6,977 nucleotides of DNA from UBA4661 sp002405405 (GTDB lineage: Bacteria; Bacteroidota; Ignavibacteria; Kapaibacteriales; UBA4661), in the NCBI GenBank assembly GCA_036847245.1, contig DAIUAL010000182.1, positions 1-6,977 of the forward strand, given 5' to 3'. Within the stretch, counting starts at the first letter, position 1. Each line of letters starts with the position of its first letter. Of the stretch, positions 1 to 6,955 are shown one piece after another. A program made the position numbers and the translations under genes. The notes beneath the pieces were generated by a model. That model ran no database searches and was not told the origin of the DNA. It saw nothing but the letters and a program-made list of their open reading frames with translations.

Positions 1-1090
1 CGCCATGCAAGTGCGTTACTTCAACTTGTACCGTCATGGGTGCAATCGCTTTGAAATAGGTTTCAAATTTTTGCGCAATGTCATGTGTGTCTTGATTTGG
101 CACTAAACGCATAGAGATTTTTGCCTGTGCTTTTGAGGGTAGAACCGTTTTTGCACCCTCGCCCGTAAAGCCACCCCAAATGCCATTGACATCCAAGGTC
201 GGACGTGCCCATGTTTGCTCCAACACGGTAAAGCCATGTTCGCCGCGAGTTGCACCAACCTCTAAGTCAGCACAGTACTCTTTCATATCAAAGGGTAATC
301 GCGCAAATTCAGCTCGCTCCTGCTCTGACAGCGGCAGAACATCATCGTAAAATCCAGGTACGGTAATGCGTCCATACTCATCTTTCAGGCGTGCAATCAT
401 CGCACAGAGAACATTCAGCGGATTATCTACTGCACCGCCAAACACACCCGAATGAAGATCACGATTAGGTCCCGTAACTTGTACTTCCATATAGGTAAGT
501 CCACGCAAACCATAGCAGAGCGAGGGCTTACTCTCGGCATACATTGCTGTGTCGGAAATTAGCACATAGTCGCATTTCAGCATATCGCGGTAGTCGTGCA
601 GTAACTGTTCCAGATGCACACTGCCAATTTCTTCTTCTCCTTCGATCAAGACTTTGACATTGACAGGCAAACCACCATTTGCTTTGATGTGTGCTTCTAT
701 TGCCTTGAGTTGTACAAACACCTGACCTTTGTCATCGGTAGCACCACGTGCATAAATTTTCCCATCGCGTACTGTTGGCTCAAATGGCGGATTCGTCCAA
801 AGATTAAGCGGATCAACCGGTTGAACATCGTAATGTCCGTAAAAAAGGACGGTTGGTGCATTTGCTCCTGCATGGCAGAATTCACCATACACTGATGGAT
901 GTCCTTTGGTGGGAATTGTCTGTACATTCTCTAAGCCCATTGCTTGCAAATGCGTATGCAGCCACTCGGCACAACGTGTAATATCCTGTTTATGTTCGGG
1001 TGATGTGCTGATACTGGGAATACGCAGAAGATCGTGTAATTCATCAAGCGATTGTTCGCGGCGAGCAGAGATATATTCAAAAACAGACAT
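1..1090 (-). CDS. M20-family metallopeptidase (dipeptidase-like), C-terminus cut off by the window edge
   Basis: Zinc-dependent amidohydrolase of the M20 (ArgE/DapE/carboxypeptidase G2/carnosinase) family, most like the cytosolic dipeptidases of about 450-460 residues. My translation from the ATG at 1090 gives 363 codons with no stop before position 1, so roughly 90-100 C-terminal residues lie outside. Di-zinc site residues are visible: GHYDVQP with His86 and Asp88, RGATDDKG with bridging Asp119, EGEEEIGS with the likely catalytic Glu153 and metal ligand Glu154, and Asp180 in LISDTAM. The dimerisation (lid) domain starts near residue 200 and holds DLHSGVFGG with His213. The last metal-binding His falls in the missing part. 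The start is supported by the typical N-terminus, with an IPSIS motif at residues 24-28; no Shine-Dalgarno is seen. It follows rpe by 44 bases and is probably cotranscribed. The exact substrate (dipeptide, acylated amino acid) cannot be told from sequence. Family assignment is firm. Confidence 0.93.
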   Translation of the reverse strand, partial: MSVFEYISARREQSLDELHDLLRIPSISTSPEHKQDITRCAEWLHTHLQAMGLENVQTIPTKGHPSVYGEFCHAGANAPTVLFYGHYDVQPVDPLNLWTNPPFEPTVRDGKIYARGATDDKGQVFVQLKAIEAHIKANGGLPVNVKVLIEGEEEIGSVHLEQLLHDYRDMLKCDYVLISDTAMYAESKPSLCYGLRGLTYMEVQVTGPNRDLHSGVFGGAVDNPLNVLCAMIARLKDEYGRITVPGFYDDVLPLSEQERAEFARLPFDMKEYCADLEVGATRGEHGFTVLEQTWARPTLDVNGIWGGFTGEGAKTVLPSKAQAKISMRLVPNQDTHDIAQKFETYFKAIAPMTVQVEVTHLHG

Positions 1091-1134
1091 AGAAAAAGAA
1101 CGAGAAGTGAAACGAGAAAAGTATGATCACAAAT

Positions 1135-1821
1135 TTACACATGTATGCTTCGCGAGCGTTCAGCGGCAGTGCGGATGGCACGGATATTCTCAGCAATATT
1201 CCCTTTGAAAACCCCCGAACCGCTCACCAAAAGATTGACACCGGCACGTGCGACCTCCTCAGCATTTTCGGCAATAACACCACCATCGACCTCAATTTCG
1301 ACATGTTCAAGACCATGAGTGTCAAGAAAATGACGTAATCGCTCAGCTCGTGGCAAAACATTACGGATAAATTTCTGACCGCCGAAGCCCGGATTGACTG
1401 ACATCAGCAGAACAAAATCGCAGTATTCAAGCGCGGGGAAAACACTTTCCAACGGTGTAACAGGATTGAGCACCACTCCCGCTTTTTTACCTTCTTCACG
1501 AATCTGCATCAGCACACGGTGTAAATGCGGGCAGGTCTCAACATGGACGGAAATCCAGTCGGCTCCTGCCTTTGCAAAATGTGGGATATAGCGCTCGGGT
1601 TTTTCGATCATTAAGTGTACATCAAAGATCATGGCAGAGTGCGGACGCAACTGCTCGACAATCATAGGACCAAAAGTAATATTTGGTACAAAGTGTCCAT
1701 CCATAATATCAAGATGGAGAATCTCCGCACCGCCTTGCTCTACCTGCTCGACTGCTCCGCGTAAGTTGGTAAAATCAGCCGCTAGCAAAGATGGCGCAAT
1801 TTGTAAAGGGTGTTGTGTCAT
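1135..1821 (-). CDS. rpe: Ribulose-phosphate 3-epimerase
   Basis: Cytosolic metal-dependent TIM-barrel enzyme that interconverts D-ribulose 5-phosphate and D-xylulose 5-phosphate in the pentose phosphate pathway. The 228-residue length is normal and the protein looks complete. Signature segments appear in order: IAPSLLAADF (residues 8-17, substrate Ser11), HLDIMDGHFVPNITFGP (36-52) with metal ligand His36 and catalytic/metal Asp38, DVHLM (67-71) with His69, MSVNPGFGGQ (140-149), EVDGG (177-181) with the second catalytic Asp179, and the phosphate-binding VSGSGVF (199-205). The ATG at 1821 places IAPS at the usual distance from the N-terminus. No clear Shine-Dalgarno precedes it. It lies 68 bases after the fadD-like gene and 44 before the peptidase, all on one strand, so it is likely the middle gene of that unit. 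There is no obvious functional link to fatty-acid breakdown. Confidence 0.97.
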   Translation of the reverse strand: MTQHPLQIAPSLLAADFTNLRGAVEQVEQGGAEILHLDIMDGHFVPNITFGPMIVEQLRPHSAMIFDVHLMIEKPERYIPHFAKAGADWISVHVETCPHLHRVLMQIREEGKKAGVVLNPVTPLESVFPALEYCDFVLLMSVNPGFGGQKFIRNVLPRAERLRHFLDTHGLEHVEIEVDGGVIAENAEEVARAGVNLLVSGSGVFKGNIAENIRAIRTAAERSRSIHV

Positions 1822-1889
1822 GGCTTGTAAATCTTTAATGTATCGACGTCATCTTAGAAAAGGTATTGCTCACATGAACTATGCTGTAC

Positions 1890-2444
1890 TTATACCGAAT
1901 ATACGCGACCTTTTTCTTCGTCGCGGAGAACGCGACGGAGTACTTTACCCACTTGTGTTTTGGGTAGTTCATCACGAAATTCAACAACATGTGGCACTTT
2001 GTAAGAAGCCAATCGTTCTTTGCAAAAAGCAATCACATCTTGTTCGGTCAGTGCTTGATCATGACGTACAACAAAGACCTTGACTGTTTCACCCATTTTG
2101 GCGTGCTTTACGCCAATGGCAACACCATCACGGATTTTTGGATGCTGAAAGAGGACTTCTTCTACCTCGCGTGGATAGACATTAAACCCGCCAACAATGA
2201 TCATATCTTTAATGCGATCGACAATATAGAAGTATCCATCATCATCCATTTTTCCGACATCGCCTGTGTGTAGCCAAATTTTTCCTGTGTCATCTTTAAT
2301 AAGGCATTTTTCTGTTTCGTCAGGACGATTCCAATACCCCAGCATGACTTGCGGACCGGAAACACAAATTTCACCGGAAGTTCCTATCGGCACGAGATTG
2401 CCATCGACGACTATAATTTTCACATCAGTATCAGGTACCGGCAC
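1890..2444 (-). CDS. C-terminal fragment of the acyl-CoA synthetase (about 184 residues)
   Basis: This frame holds the end of the large adenylation subdomain and the mobile C-terminal lid. Counting from the GTG at 2444: GEICVSGPQVMLGYWNR (24-40), the ribose-binding Asp in WLHTGD (57-62), the hinge DRIKDMIIVGGFNVYP (76-91), and PKTQVGKVLRR (161-171) with the catalytic lysine Lys167. The frame is open back to 2465 and is blocked by TGA at 2468-2466. The GTG is unlikely to be a natural start: it encodes the conserved first Val of VPVPDTD inside the domain, and no ribosome-binding site stands before it. The fragment is best read as the second half of the interrupted gene. It ends in TAA at 1892-1890. 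Confidence 0.75.
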   Translation of the reverse strand: MPVPDTDVKIIVVDGNLVPIGTSGEICVSGPQVMLGYWNRPDETEKCLIKDDTGKIWLHTGDVGKMDDDGYFYIVDRIKDMIIVGGFNVYPREVEEVLFQHPKIRDGVAIGVKHAKMGETVKVFVVRHDQALTEQDVIAFCKERLASYKVPHVVEFRDELPKTQVGKVLRRVLRDEEKGRVYSV

Positions 2445-2482
2445 GCCACTGATGCGTATACTAATTCACCCATCAGCCGTAT

Positions 2483-3601
2483 TCAAAGCCGAACGGGCCA
2501 TGCTTCAGATAAACCATATCCCTCGACGAGTTTGGCACCTTTGGTAATGCGCCCAAACTCCTGGGCAACCTCAATCGGCAATGCTGCTGCACCGGATGTG
2601 CAATAGCGCACACTGCTCAAGTCGTAGTTCTTGATGTCTTTAAAGTTATTGCTGGCAATGTACATTGCCGGCACTCCGGGAAAAATGGTAATGCGATGCT
2701 TTTGAATCGCTTCAACAGCCATCTTAACATCAAAGCGCGGCATGAGAATTAACTTTGATCCACCATAAATACCCAAGTTTAATTCGGTTGATAATCCATA
2801 GCTATGGAAAAATGGCAAGACGGAGCCAACGATCTGTTTACCGCGAGTTTTTTCATCGAGACCAAGCCACAAAGAGTTCTGCACACAGTTTGATACCAAG
2901 TTATAATGTGTGAGCATTGCCGCCTTAGGAATACCGGTTGTTCCCCCTGTATACAGCAAGAGAGCAATATCATTCACGGGGTCCATATCAACCGACGTTG
3001 GCGTTGGTTTAGCTTTTTTTACAACATCAGTAAATCGCCAGGCTTTGTTGCCATAAGGCACCTGAATCCACAGTTTATCTTTTTTCATTTTCAGTGGAAA
3101 AAGCCAATTTTTGGGAAAAGGCATGGCATCTTGCATCCCTGTTACCATCAAGTTCTTGATATTGGTCGATGATGCTACTTCATCATACACATGGTATTTC
3201 AAATCAAGGATAATCAATGTTTCCGATCCACTGTCATTCAGAACAAGCTCAAGTTCACGTGGTGTATAGAGTGGATTGATGCCTACGACGATCGCACCTG
3301 CACGTAGCGCTCCATAGAATGCCACAATATACTGTGGGCAATTCGGAAGCATAATCGCAACGCGATCACCTTTTTTTACTCCCATTGCTTGTAGCGCCTG
3401 TGCAAAACATAACACATCATTCCACATAGTACGATAGGTCGTTGTTTTACCTAAGAACTCACAGATATCATTATCAGGGAACTCTTTTGCGGCACTTTCT
3501 GCCAATTGCCACAAAGCAAGCTTCGGATACTCATACGTATGAGGCACTTTTTTGTCATAATGTTTTGTCCAAGTGCGAGGATAAGCGTGGGATGTTTCCA
3601 T
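2483..3601 (-). CDS. N-terminal fragment of the acyl-CoA synthetase (372 residues)
   Basis: Reading frame for the larger adenylation subdomain. Visible motifs are the ATP-binding loop LLYTGGTTGIPKAAMLTH (residues 215-232), the VLPFFHSYG segment (261-269), FPGVPAMY (307-314), and EGYGLSEA (360-367), where the frame leaves the family pattern and reads WPVRL before a stop. I chose the ATG at 3601 because METSHAYPRTWTKHYDKKVPHTYEYP resembles known FadD N-termini. A GTG at 3664 would add 21 hydrophobic residues that look like translated leader sequence. Neither start has a recognisable Shine-Dalgarno. The conserved C-terminal lid domain with the catalytic lysine is missing from this frame, so the fragment alone should be unable to make acyl-CoA. 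Confidence 0.8.
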   Translation of the reverse strand: METSHAYPRTWTKHYDKKVPHTYEYPKLALWQLAESAAKEFPDNDICEFLGKTTTYRTMWNDVLCFAQALQAMGVKKGDRVAIMLPNCPQYIVAFYGALRAGAIVVGINPLYTPRELELVLNDSGSETLIILDLKYHVYDEVASSTNIKNLMVTGMQDAMPFPKNWLFPLKMKKDKLWIQVPYGNKAWRFTDVVKKAKPTPTSVDMDPVNDIALLLYTGGTTGIPKAAMLTHYNLVSNCVQNSLWLGLDEKTRGKQIVGSVLPFFHSYGLSTELNLGIYGGSKLILMPRFDVKMAVEAIQKHRITIFPGVPAMYIASNNFKDIKNYDLSSVRYCTSGAAALPIEVAQEFGRITKGAKLVEGYGLSEAWPVRL

Positions 3602-3701
3602 AAAATCACGAATGGAATAAGCAGAAAGAAAGCAGAGATGAGTTATAAAAAGCGAAGAAGACACAACAAGGAAGAACGATCACACCACTACTCGAAAAAA
3701 T

Positions 3702-3728
3702 AATGCAAAGTCATCATGTCTTGCAAAG
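3702..3728. promoter_or_regulatory. Possible operator: TGCAAAG direct repeat upstream of the fadD-like gene
   Basis: TGCAAAG occurs at 3704-3710 and again at 3722-3728 on the plus strand, 18 bases apart start to start. The longer word AATGCAAAGT (3702-3711) also occurs in reverse orientation upstream of the thiolase (6883-6892). Both copies lie upstream of fatty-acid degradation genes, which would fit a shared regulator. Word length and count are small, so chance is a real alternative. Confidence 0.2.
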
Positions 3729-3804
3729 AAAAAAAAGAAGATGCCCAACAAGGAATTTAATCAAGATATAACCCACAGTCCCCAAGATATCCTGAGCAAA
3801 CAAT

Positions 3805-3836
3805 GCGGGAGAATTACATATAAGCAATTCTCCCGC
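3805..3836 (-). terminator. Stem-loop terminator after the acyl-CoA dehydrogenase gene
   Basis: A perfect 11-bp inverted repeat, gcgggagaatt (3805-3815) and aattctcccgc (3826-3836), with a 10-base loop. It begins 11 bases past the TAA at 3848-3850. The base of the stem is GC-rich. On the minus strand it is followed by ATTGTTTG, a modest T-rich tail. It should end the thiolase/dehydrogenase transcript and separate it from the fadD-like unit. The plus-strand side is also T-rich, but no plus-strand gene reads into it. Confidence 0.75.
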
Positions 3837-3847
3837 TGTTCTTAATC

Positions 3848-5626
3848 TTAGTTTTTGAAAGGATAACCGTCAGCTTCAATCACAGCAGCGGCAATATCAC
3901 GACGAAGTGCAATTGTATTCCGCATCGGGTGCTTTGTAAAGCGTTTGAGTGCAGAGATATACACCGGCAGTTCGTCACCTTCTACAAAGCGACAAATTGC
4001 TTCACGACCAATCTGCATTGCTTTTTCAGCCGCTTCATGCACATAGACTTGCACCATTTTGTCTTGCAAAGCAATGTCTTGGCCATTGGCTTCAAGTTTC
4101 AGAGTACGAAGCAATGCCGATTCGCATGCATACACAAGGAATGCCATATCGGCACACCGTGCAAGAATCTCTTGCTCTGATTCGAGTTTCGGACCAAACT
4201 TCATTGCCGCAGCACCCGCTACCATCAGAGCCGCTTTTTTCAAGCCCTGCACGACCATGCGCTCTTCAGCAAGTGTTCCTTCCGGTTCATCAAAATCAAA
4301 CACCGGATCAAGCACTTCTTTACCGACTTCTTGTGCAGCTTTGAGCAATGGGATATCGCCTTTCATGCCACGTTTCAAGAGCATACTCGTTGTGAGCATT
4401 CGGTTGATTTCATTCGTTCCTTCGTAAATACGATTGATACGACTATCACGATATGCCCGCTCGATAGCATATTCTTGCGAGTATCCATAGCCACCATGAA
4501 TTTGCACACCTTCATCGACAGCAAAGTCCAAAAGCTCACTGCCCATAACTTTGATAATTGAACACTCAATAGCATATTCTTCAATCGATTTCAAACGCTT
4601 GTTGCTGTCTTTTTCATCGCCGATGGCTGCATCTATCAAACCCGCTGTGCGGTAGATGACCGACTCGATTGCATAACTCCGTAATGCCATTTCCGCGAGC
4701 TTCTCCTGCATCATGCCGAAGTTGCAGATATATGTATCAAACTGCTTACGCTCTTTGGCATATTTCGTTGCAAGATTGAGTGAATGCTTTGCACCGCCGA
4801 GCGCACCTGCGCCAAGTTTAAAGCGTCCGGTATTTAAAATGTTGAATGCGATTTTTGCCCCTTGACCTATTTCGCCAAGTAAATTCTCAACCGGAACTTT
4901 CACTTTGTCGAACATAATCATGCGTGTCGAAGACGACTTAATACCCATTTTGTGTTCTTCGCCACCGGTACTAACGCCTTCCCATGCACGCTCGACAATG
5001 AAGGCACTGAATTTTTCTTTCTCGCCATCAATTTTTGCAAACACGATAAAGTAATCTGCAAAACCACCATTGGTGATCCACATTTTCGTTCCATCAAGAA
5101 TGTAGTGTGTGCCATCTTCGCTCAGTACGGCTTTGACTTTACCGCCTTGTGCATCCGATCCGGCATTGGGTTCGGTGAGCGCATACGCACCAATCAACTC
5201 GGCAGTAACAACTTTTGGCAAATACTTTTCTTTTTGTGCTTGATTACCGAAATACACAATCGGCAACGAACCGATACTTTGATGCGCACCGAATGTTGTT
5301 GCAAATCCACCGGCAGCAGAGAGTTTTTCTGAAACAAGCATCGTTGCTGTTTTCGGCAAATCCGCACCACCAAACTCTTCGGAAATTTCCATACCGATAA
5401 TACCGGTTTCACCAAGTTTGCGAAGTAATTCCTCATTTAATCCCGGCTCTAATTTTTCCAGCCGATCAACATTTGGCTCGATTTCATTCGTAACAAAATC
5501 TTCTACAAGTTTCGAGACACTCAGAAGTTCTTCGGAGAGATCCTCGGGAATAAAAATGTCTTGTGGCTCAATCGCTTCGATAAGAAATGCGCCGCCACGC
5601 TGTTGTTTTACCGCTGTGTCTGTCAT
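3848..5626 (-). CDS. Acyl-CoA dehydrogenase, long form with C-terminal extension
   Basis: FAD-dependent enzyme catalysing the first step of beta-oxidation, acyl-CoA to trans-2-enoyl-CoA, passing electrons to electron-transfer flavoprotein. At 592 residues it is longer than the usual 380-residue family and resembles the very-long-chain type (ACADVL/ACAD9), with about 170 extra C-terminal residues. Order: N-terminal helical domain (about 30-145), AYALTEPNAGSDAQGG (147-162) and KMWITNGG (181-188) for FAD and substrate, beta domain ending RMIMFDKVKVPVENLLG (235-251), then the helical domain with QIHGGYGYSQEYAIERAYRD (375-394) and IYEGTNEINR (400-409). Glu402 in YEGT is the likely catalytic base. 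The extension from about 420 is rich in Ala/Leu/Glu helices; in VLCAD such a region aids dimerisation or membrane contact, which is inference here. Start ATG at 5626 is set by a GAGGAG just upstream. It lies 41 bases behind the thiolase and is the last gene of that unit. Often annotated fadE, though unlike E. coli FadE. Confidence 0.95.
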   Translation of the reverse strand: MTDTAVKQQRGGAFLIEAIEPQDIFIPEDLSEELLSVSKLVEDFVTNEIEPNVDRLEKLEPGLNEELLRKLGETGIIGMEISEEFGGADLPKTATMLVSEKLSAAGGFATTFGAHQSIGSLPIVYFGNQAQKEKYLPKVVTAELIGAYALTEPNAGSDAQGGKVKAVLSEDGTHYILDGTKMWITNGGFADYFIVFAKIDGEKEKFSAFIVERAWEGVSTGGEEHKMGIKSSSTRMIMFDKVKVPVENLLGEIGQGAKIAFNILNTGRFKLGAGALGGAKHSLNLATKYAKERKQFDTYICNFGMMQEKLAEMALRSYAIESVIYRTAGLIDAAIGDEKDSNKRLKSIEEYAIECSIIKVMGSELLDFAVDEGVQIHGGYGYSQEYAIERAYRDSRINRIYEGTNEINRMLTTSMLLKRGMKGDIPLLKAAQEVGKEVLDPVFDFDEPEGTLAEERMVVQGLKKAALMVAGAAAMKFGPKLESEQEILARCADMAFLVYACESALLRTLKLEANGQDIALQDKMVQVYVHEAAEKAMQIGREAICRFVEGDELPVYISALKRFTKHPMRNTIALRRDIAAAVIEADGYPFKN

Positions 5627-5630
5627 GATG

Positions 5631-5636
5631 CTCCTC
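5631..5636 (-). promoter_or_regulatory. Shine-Dalgarno sequence of the acyl-CoA dehydrogenase gene
   Basis: GAGGAG on the minus strand, four bases before the ATG at 5626. It is the only strong ribosome-binding site among the five genes, and it fixes this start. Confidence 0.75.
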
Positions 5637-5667
5637 GTTTGTGTTAAAAAATGAAAGAAAAATGATG

Positions 5668-6840
5668 CTATAACATTTCAATAATGCCTGCCGCGCCCTG
5701 ACCGCCGCCTACGCACATGGTAATCAAACCATATTTGCCGCCTCGTCGTTGCAATTCATGGATCGCTGATACTGTGAGCTTTGCCCCGGAACAACCCAAA
5801 GGATGCCCCAAACCGATGGCACCGCCATTCACATTGACTTTACTCATGTCCATGCCGAGCGTTTTAATGACCGCAAGTGCCTGTGCGGCAAATGCTTCGT
5901 TGAGTTCGATAAGATCAATATCATTGAGCGTTAGTCCTGCATTTTTCAATGCTTTGGGTACTGCTTCAACGGGACCAATGCCCATGTATTCAGGAGCAAC
6001 ACCTGCTACGGCAAAGGTTACAAACCGTGCGAGTGGCTTTACGCCTTGCTCGCGGGCTTTGTCTTCGCTCATCACCACTACTGCCGCCGCACCATCACTA
6101 AATGGCGAGGCATTACCTGCTGTTACCGTACCACCTTCTTTGAAGGCAGGACGCAACTGTGCTAATGTCTCCATCGATGTATCAGCACGGAGCAATTCAT
6201 CTTTGTCAAAAGACACTGTCTCCGATTTGACTTTTGTTCCTTTCAGCGAGTCAACCCGCACCGAAACAGGTACGATCTCATCTTTGAACTTTCCTTCTTG
6301 CGTAGCACGCACACCATTTTGATGTGAGCGCACAGCAAACTCATCTTGCTCCTCGCGTGAAATACCATATTTCACGGCAACATTTTCAGCTGTCAGACCC
6401 ATATTCATATACACACCGGGGCGTGTATCCACAAGTTTACGATTGAGCGATGGTGTATTGCCCGACATCGGAATCATACTCATCGACTCCATACCGCCGG
6501 CAACTCCGCAATCACTCATGCCGGTCATCACTGACTGTGCAACTAATGCGATAGACTGTAAACCACTCGAACAAAAACGATTGATGGTCATTGCCGCCGA
6601 TGAATCCGGCAAACCCGCAAGAATACTTGCCGCACGGGCAACATTCAAACCCTGCTCGGCTTCGGGCATAGCACAACCCATAATCACATCCTCGACTAAT
6701 GCTTTCGAGATGCCTGCGCGCTTGACCGCTTCTTCAATCACTAATGCGCCCAAATCATCGGGTCGAGAAAAAGCAAGTGTTCCTTTTTTGCCGCGCCCTA
6801 CGGCTGTCCGTACCGCGCTGACGATTACTGCATTTTTCAT
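5668..6840 (-). CDS. Thiolase: acetyl-CoA C-acyltransferase (3-ketoacyl-CoA thiolase)
   Basis: Cleaves 3-ketoacyl-CoA with CoA to acetyl-CoA and a shortened acyl-CoA, the last step of beta-oxidation. The reverse, acetoacetyl-CoA synthesis, is possible in close relatives. The 390-residue length is typical and complete. Family landmarks: N-terminal VIVSAVRTAVGRGKKG (5-20), nucleophile Cys90 in NRFCSSGLQS, GGMESMS (115-121), AGNASPFSDGAAAVVV (241-256), NEAFAAQ (314-320), His346 in GGAIGLGHPLGCSGA (339-353), and the second catalytic Cys376 in TMCVGGGQGAAG. All active-site residues are present. The ATG at 6840 gives the normal N-terminus; no Shine-Dalgarno is visible. It heads the unit that continues into the acyl-CoA dehydrogenase 41 bases downstream, which favours the degradative role over a biosynthetic acetyl-CoA acetyltransferase. 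A fadA label would be reasonable but is not proven by sequence alone. Confidence 0.95.
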   Translation of the reverse strand: MKNAVIVSAVRTAVGRGKKGTLAFSRPDDLGALVIEEAVKRAGISKALVEDVIMGCAMPEAEQGLNVARAASILAGLPDSSAAMTINRFCSSGLQSIALVAQSVMTGMSDCGVAGGMESMSMIPMSGNTPSLNRKLVDTRPGVYMNMGLTAENVAVKYGISREEQDEFAVRSHQNGVRATQEGKFKDEIVPVSVRVDSLKGTKVKSETVSFDKDELLRADTSMETLAQLRPAFKEGGTVTAGNASPFSDGAAAVVVMSEDKAREQGVKPLARFVTFAVAGVAPEYMGIGPVEAVPKALKNAGLTLNDIDLIELNEAFAAQALAVIKTLGMDMSKVNVNGGAIGLGHPLGCSGAKLTVSAIHELQRRGGKYGLITMCVGGGQGAAGIIEML

Positions 6841-6882
6841 GGTTCTATACTCGTAGTTGAAATCAAAAAAGATAGTTCATTC

Positions 6883-6892
6883 ACTTTGCATT
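6883..6892 (-). promoter_or_regulatory. Copy of the AATGCAAAGT word upstream of the thiolase
   Basis: On the minus strand this reads AATGCAAAGT, about 43-52 bases before the thiolase ATG, identical to the 10 bases at 3702-3711. It is close enough to the start to sit in or beside a promoter. I could not assign convincing -35/-10 boxes here; the nearest candidate is TATCTTTT, followed by a T-run, a few bases downstream. Confidence 0.2.
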
Positions 6893-6937
6893 GAGAGAAA
6901 CTTTTCCAATGTAACTTTTGAAACCTCTCCCGATTTC

Positions 6938-6955
6938 GCAAACGAGTTCGTTTGC
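6938..6955. repeat. Perfect palindrome GCAAACGA-N2-TCGTTTGC
   Basis: Two 8-bp inverted arms (6938-6945 and 6948-6955) around a 2-base centre, about 100 bases upstream of the thiolase start. The size and symmetry would suit a dimeric repressor site (for example TetR or GntR type), or the tip of a hairpin. The surroundings contain two similar CCTCTCC words (6923-6929 and 6964-6971 region), so it may instead be the core of a dispersed intergenic repeat. There is no T-tract on either side that would make it a clear terminator. Confidence 0.4.

Larger units (their letters stand above)
1890..3601 (-). pseudogene. fadD: Long-chain fatty-acid--CoA ligase (FadD-like), interrupted by a frameshift and stops
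   Basis: ATP-dependent acyl-CoA synthetase of the ANL (adenylate-forming) superfamily, which activates a fatty acid to acyl-AMP and then acyl-CoA for beta-oxidation or lipid synthesis. Taken together the two halves span 1712 bases, equal to about 570 codons minus one base, which matches the usual FadD length of about 550-570 residues. The first frame ends at a TGA (2485-2483) just after GYGLSEA. Clear homology resumes one frame over at VPVPDTD (from 2444), and that frame is closed upstream by a TGA at 2468-2466. About 19-20 codons separate the two anchors, the expected spacing, so the damage is a one-base loss plus point changes, not a large deletion. All other adenylation motifs are intact. 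As written, no single protein could be complete. Either the gene died recently or the sequence is wrong locally. The fad context at 3848-6840 supports the role. The symbol rests on family similarity; the chain-length preference is unknown. Confidence 0.8.
3602..3847. other. Intergenic region between the two transcription units
   Basis: No convincing gene on either strand. The left part (about 3602-3740) precedes the fadD-like gene and is purine-rich on the plus strand, with an A-run at 3729-3736. It probably holds that gene's promoter and untranslated leader. On the minus strand TTGCAA (3726-3721 side) followed after about 17 bases by an AT-rich TTATTT could be a weak -35/-10 pair, but I would not rely on it. 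The right end carries the stem-loop terminator after the acyl-CoA dehydrogenase gene. Confidence 0.5.

Noticed and set aside
1631..2083. Plus-strand open frame of 150 codons across the rpe/fadD junction.
   Set aside because: It is antisense to two recognised genes and shows no domain or plausible ribosome-binding site.
2449..2476. Short invertible segment: CTGATG (2449-2454) and CATCAG (2471-2476) flank 16 bases whose inversion removes the TGA at 2468-2466.
   Set aside because: The arms are only 6 bp, a 16-base stretch is often open when flipped, the flipped reading does not restore the family motif, and the one-base frameshift would remain.
2466..2485. TGA codons in the acyl-CoA synthetase as selenocysteine or recoding sites, or programmed frameshifting.
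   Set aside because: The two TGAs are in different frames, the family has no selenocysteine here, and there is no slippery heptamer or clear downstream structure.
3602..3664. N-terminal extension of the acyl-CoA synthetase from GTG 3664, which looks like a hydrophobic signal segment.
   Set aside because: FadD homologues start near METSHAYP; the extension has no ribosome-binding site and reads like translated leader DNA.
5717..6322. Plus-strand open frame of 201 codons inside the thiolase.
   Set aside because: It lies wholly antisense to a gene with every catalytic motif intact, and its translation (Ser/Thr/Ala-rich, no family motif) is typical of a shadow frame.
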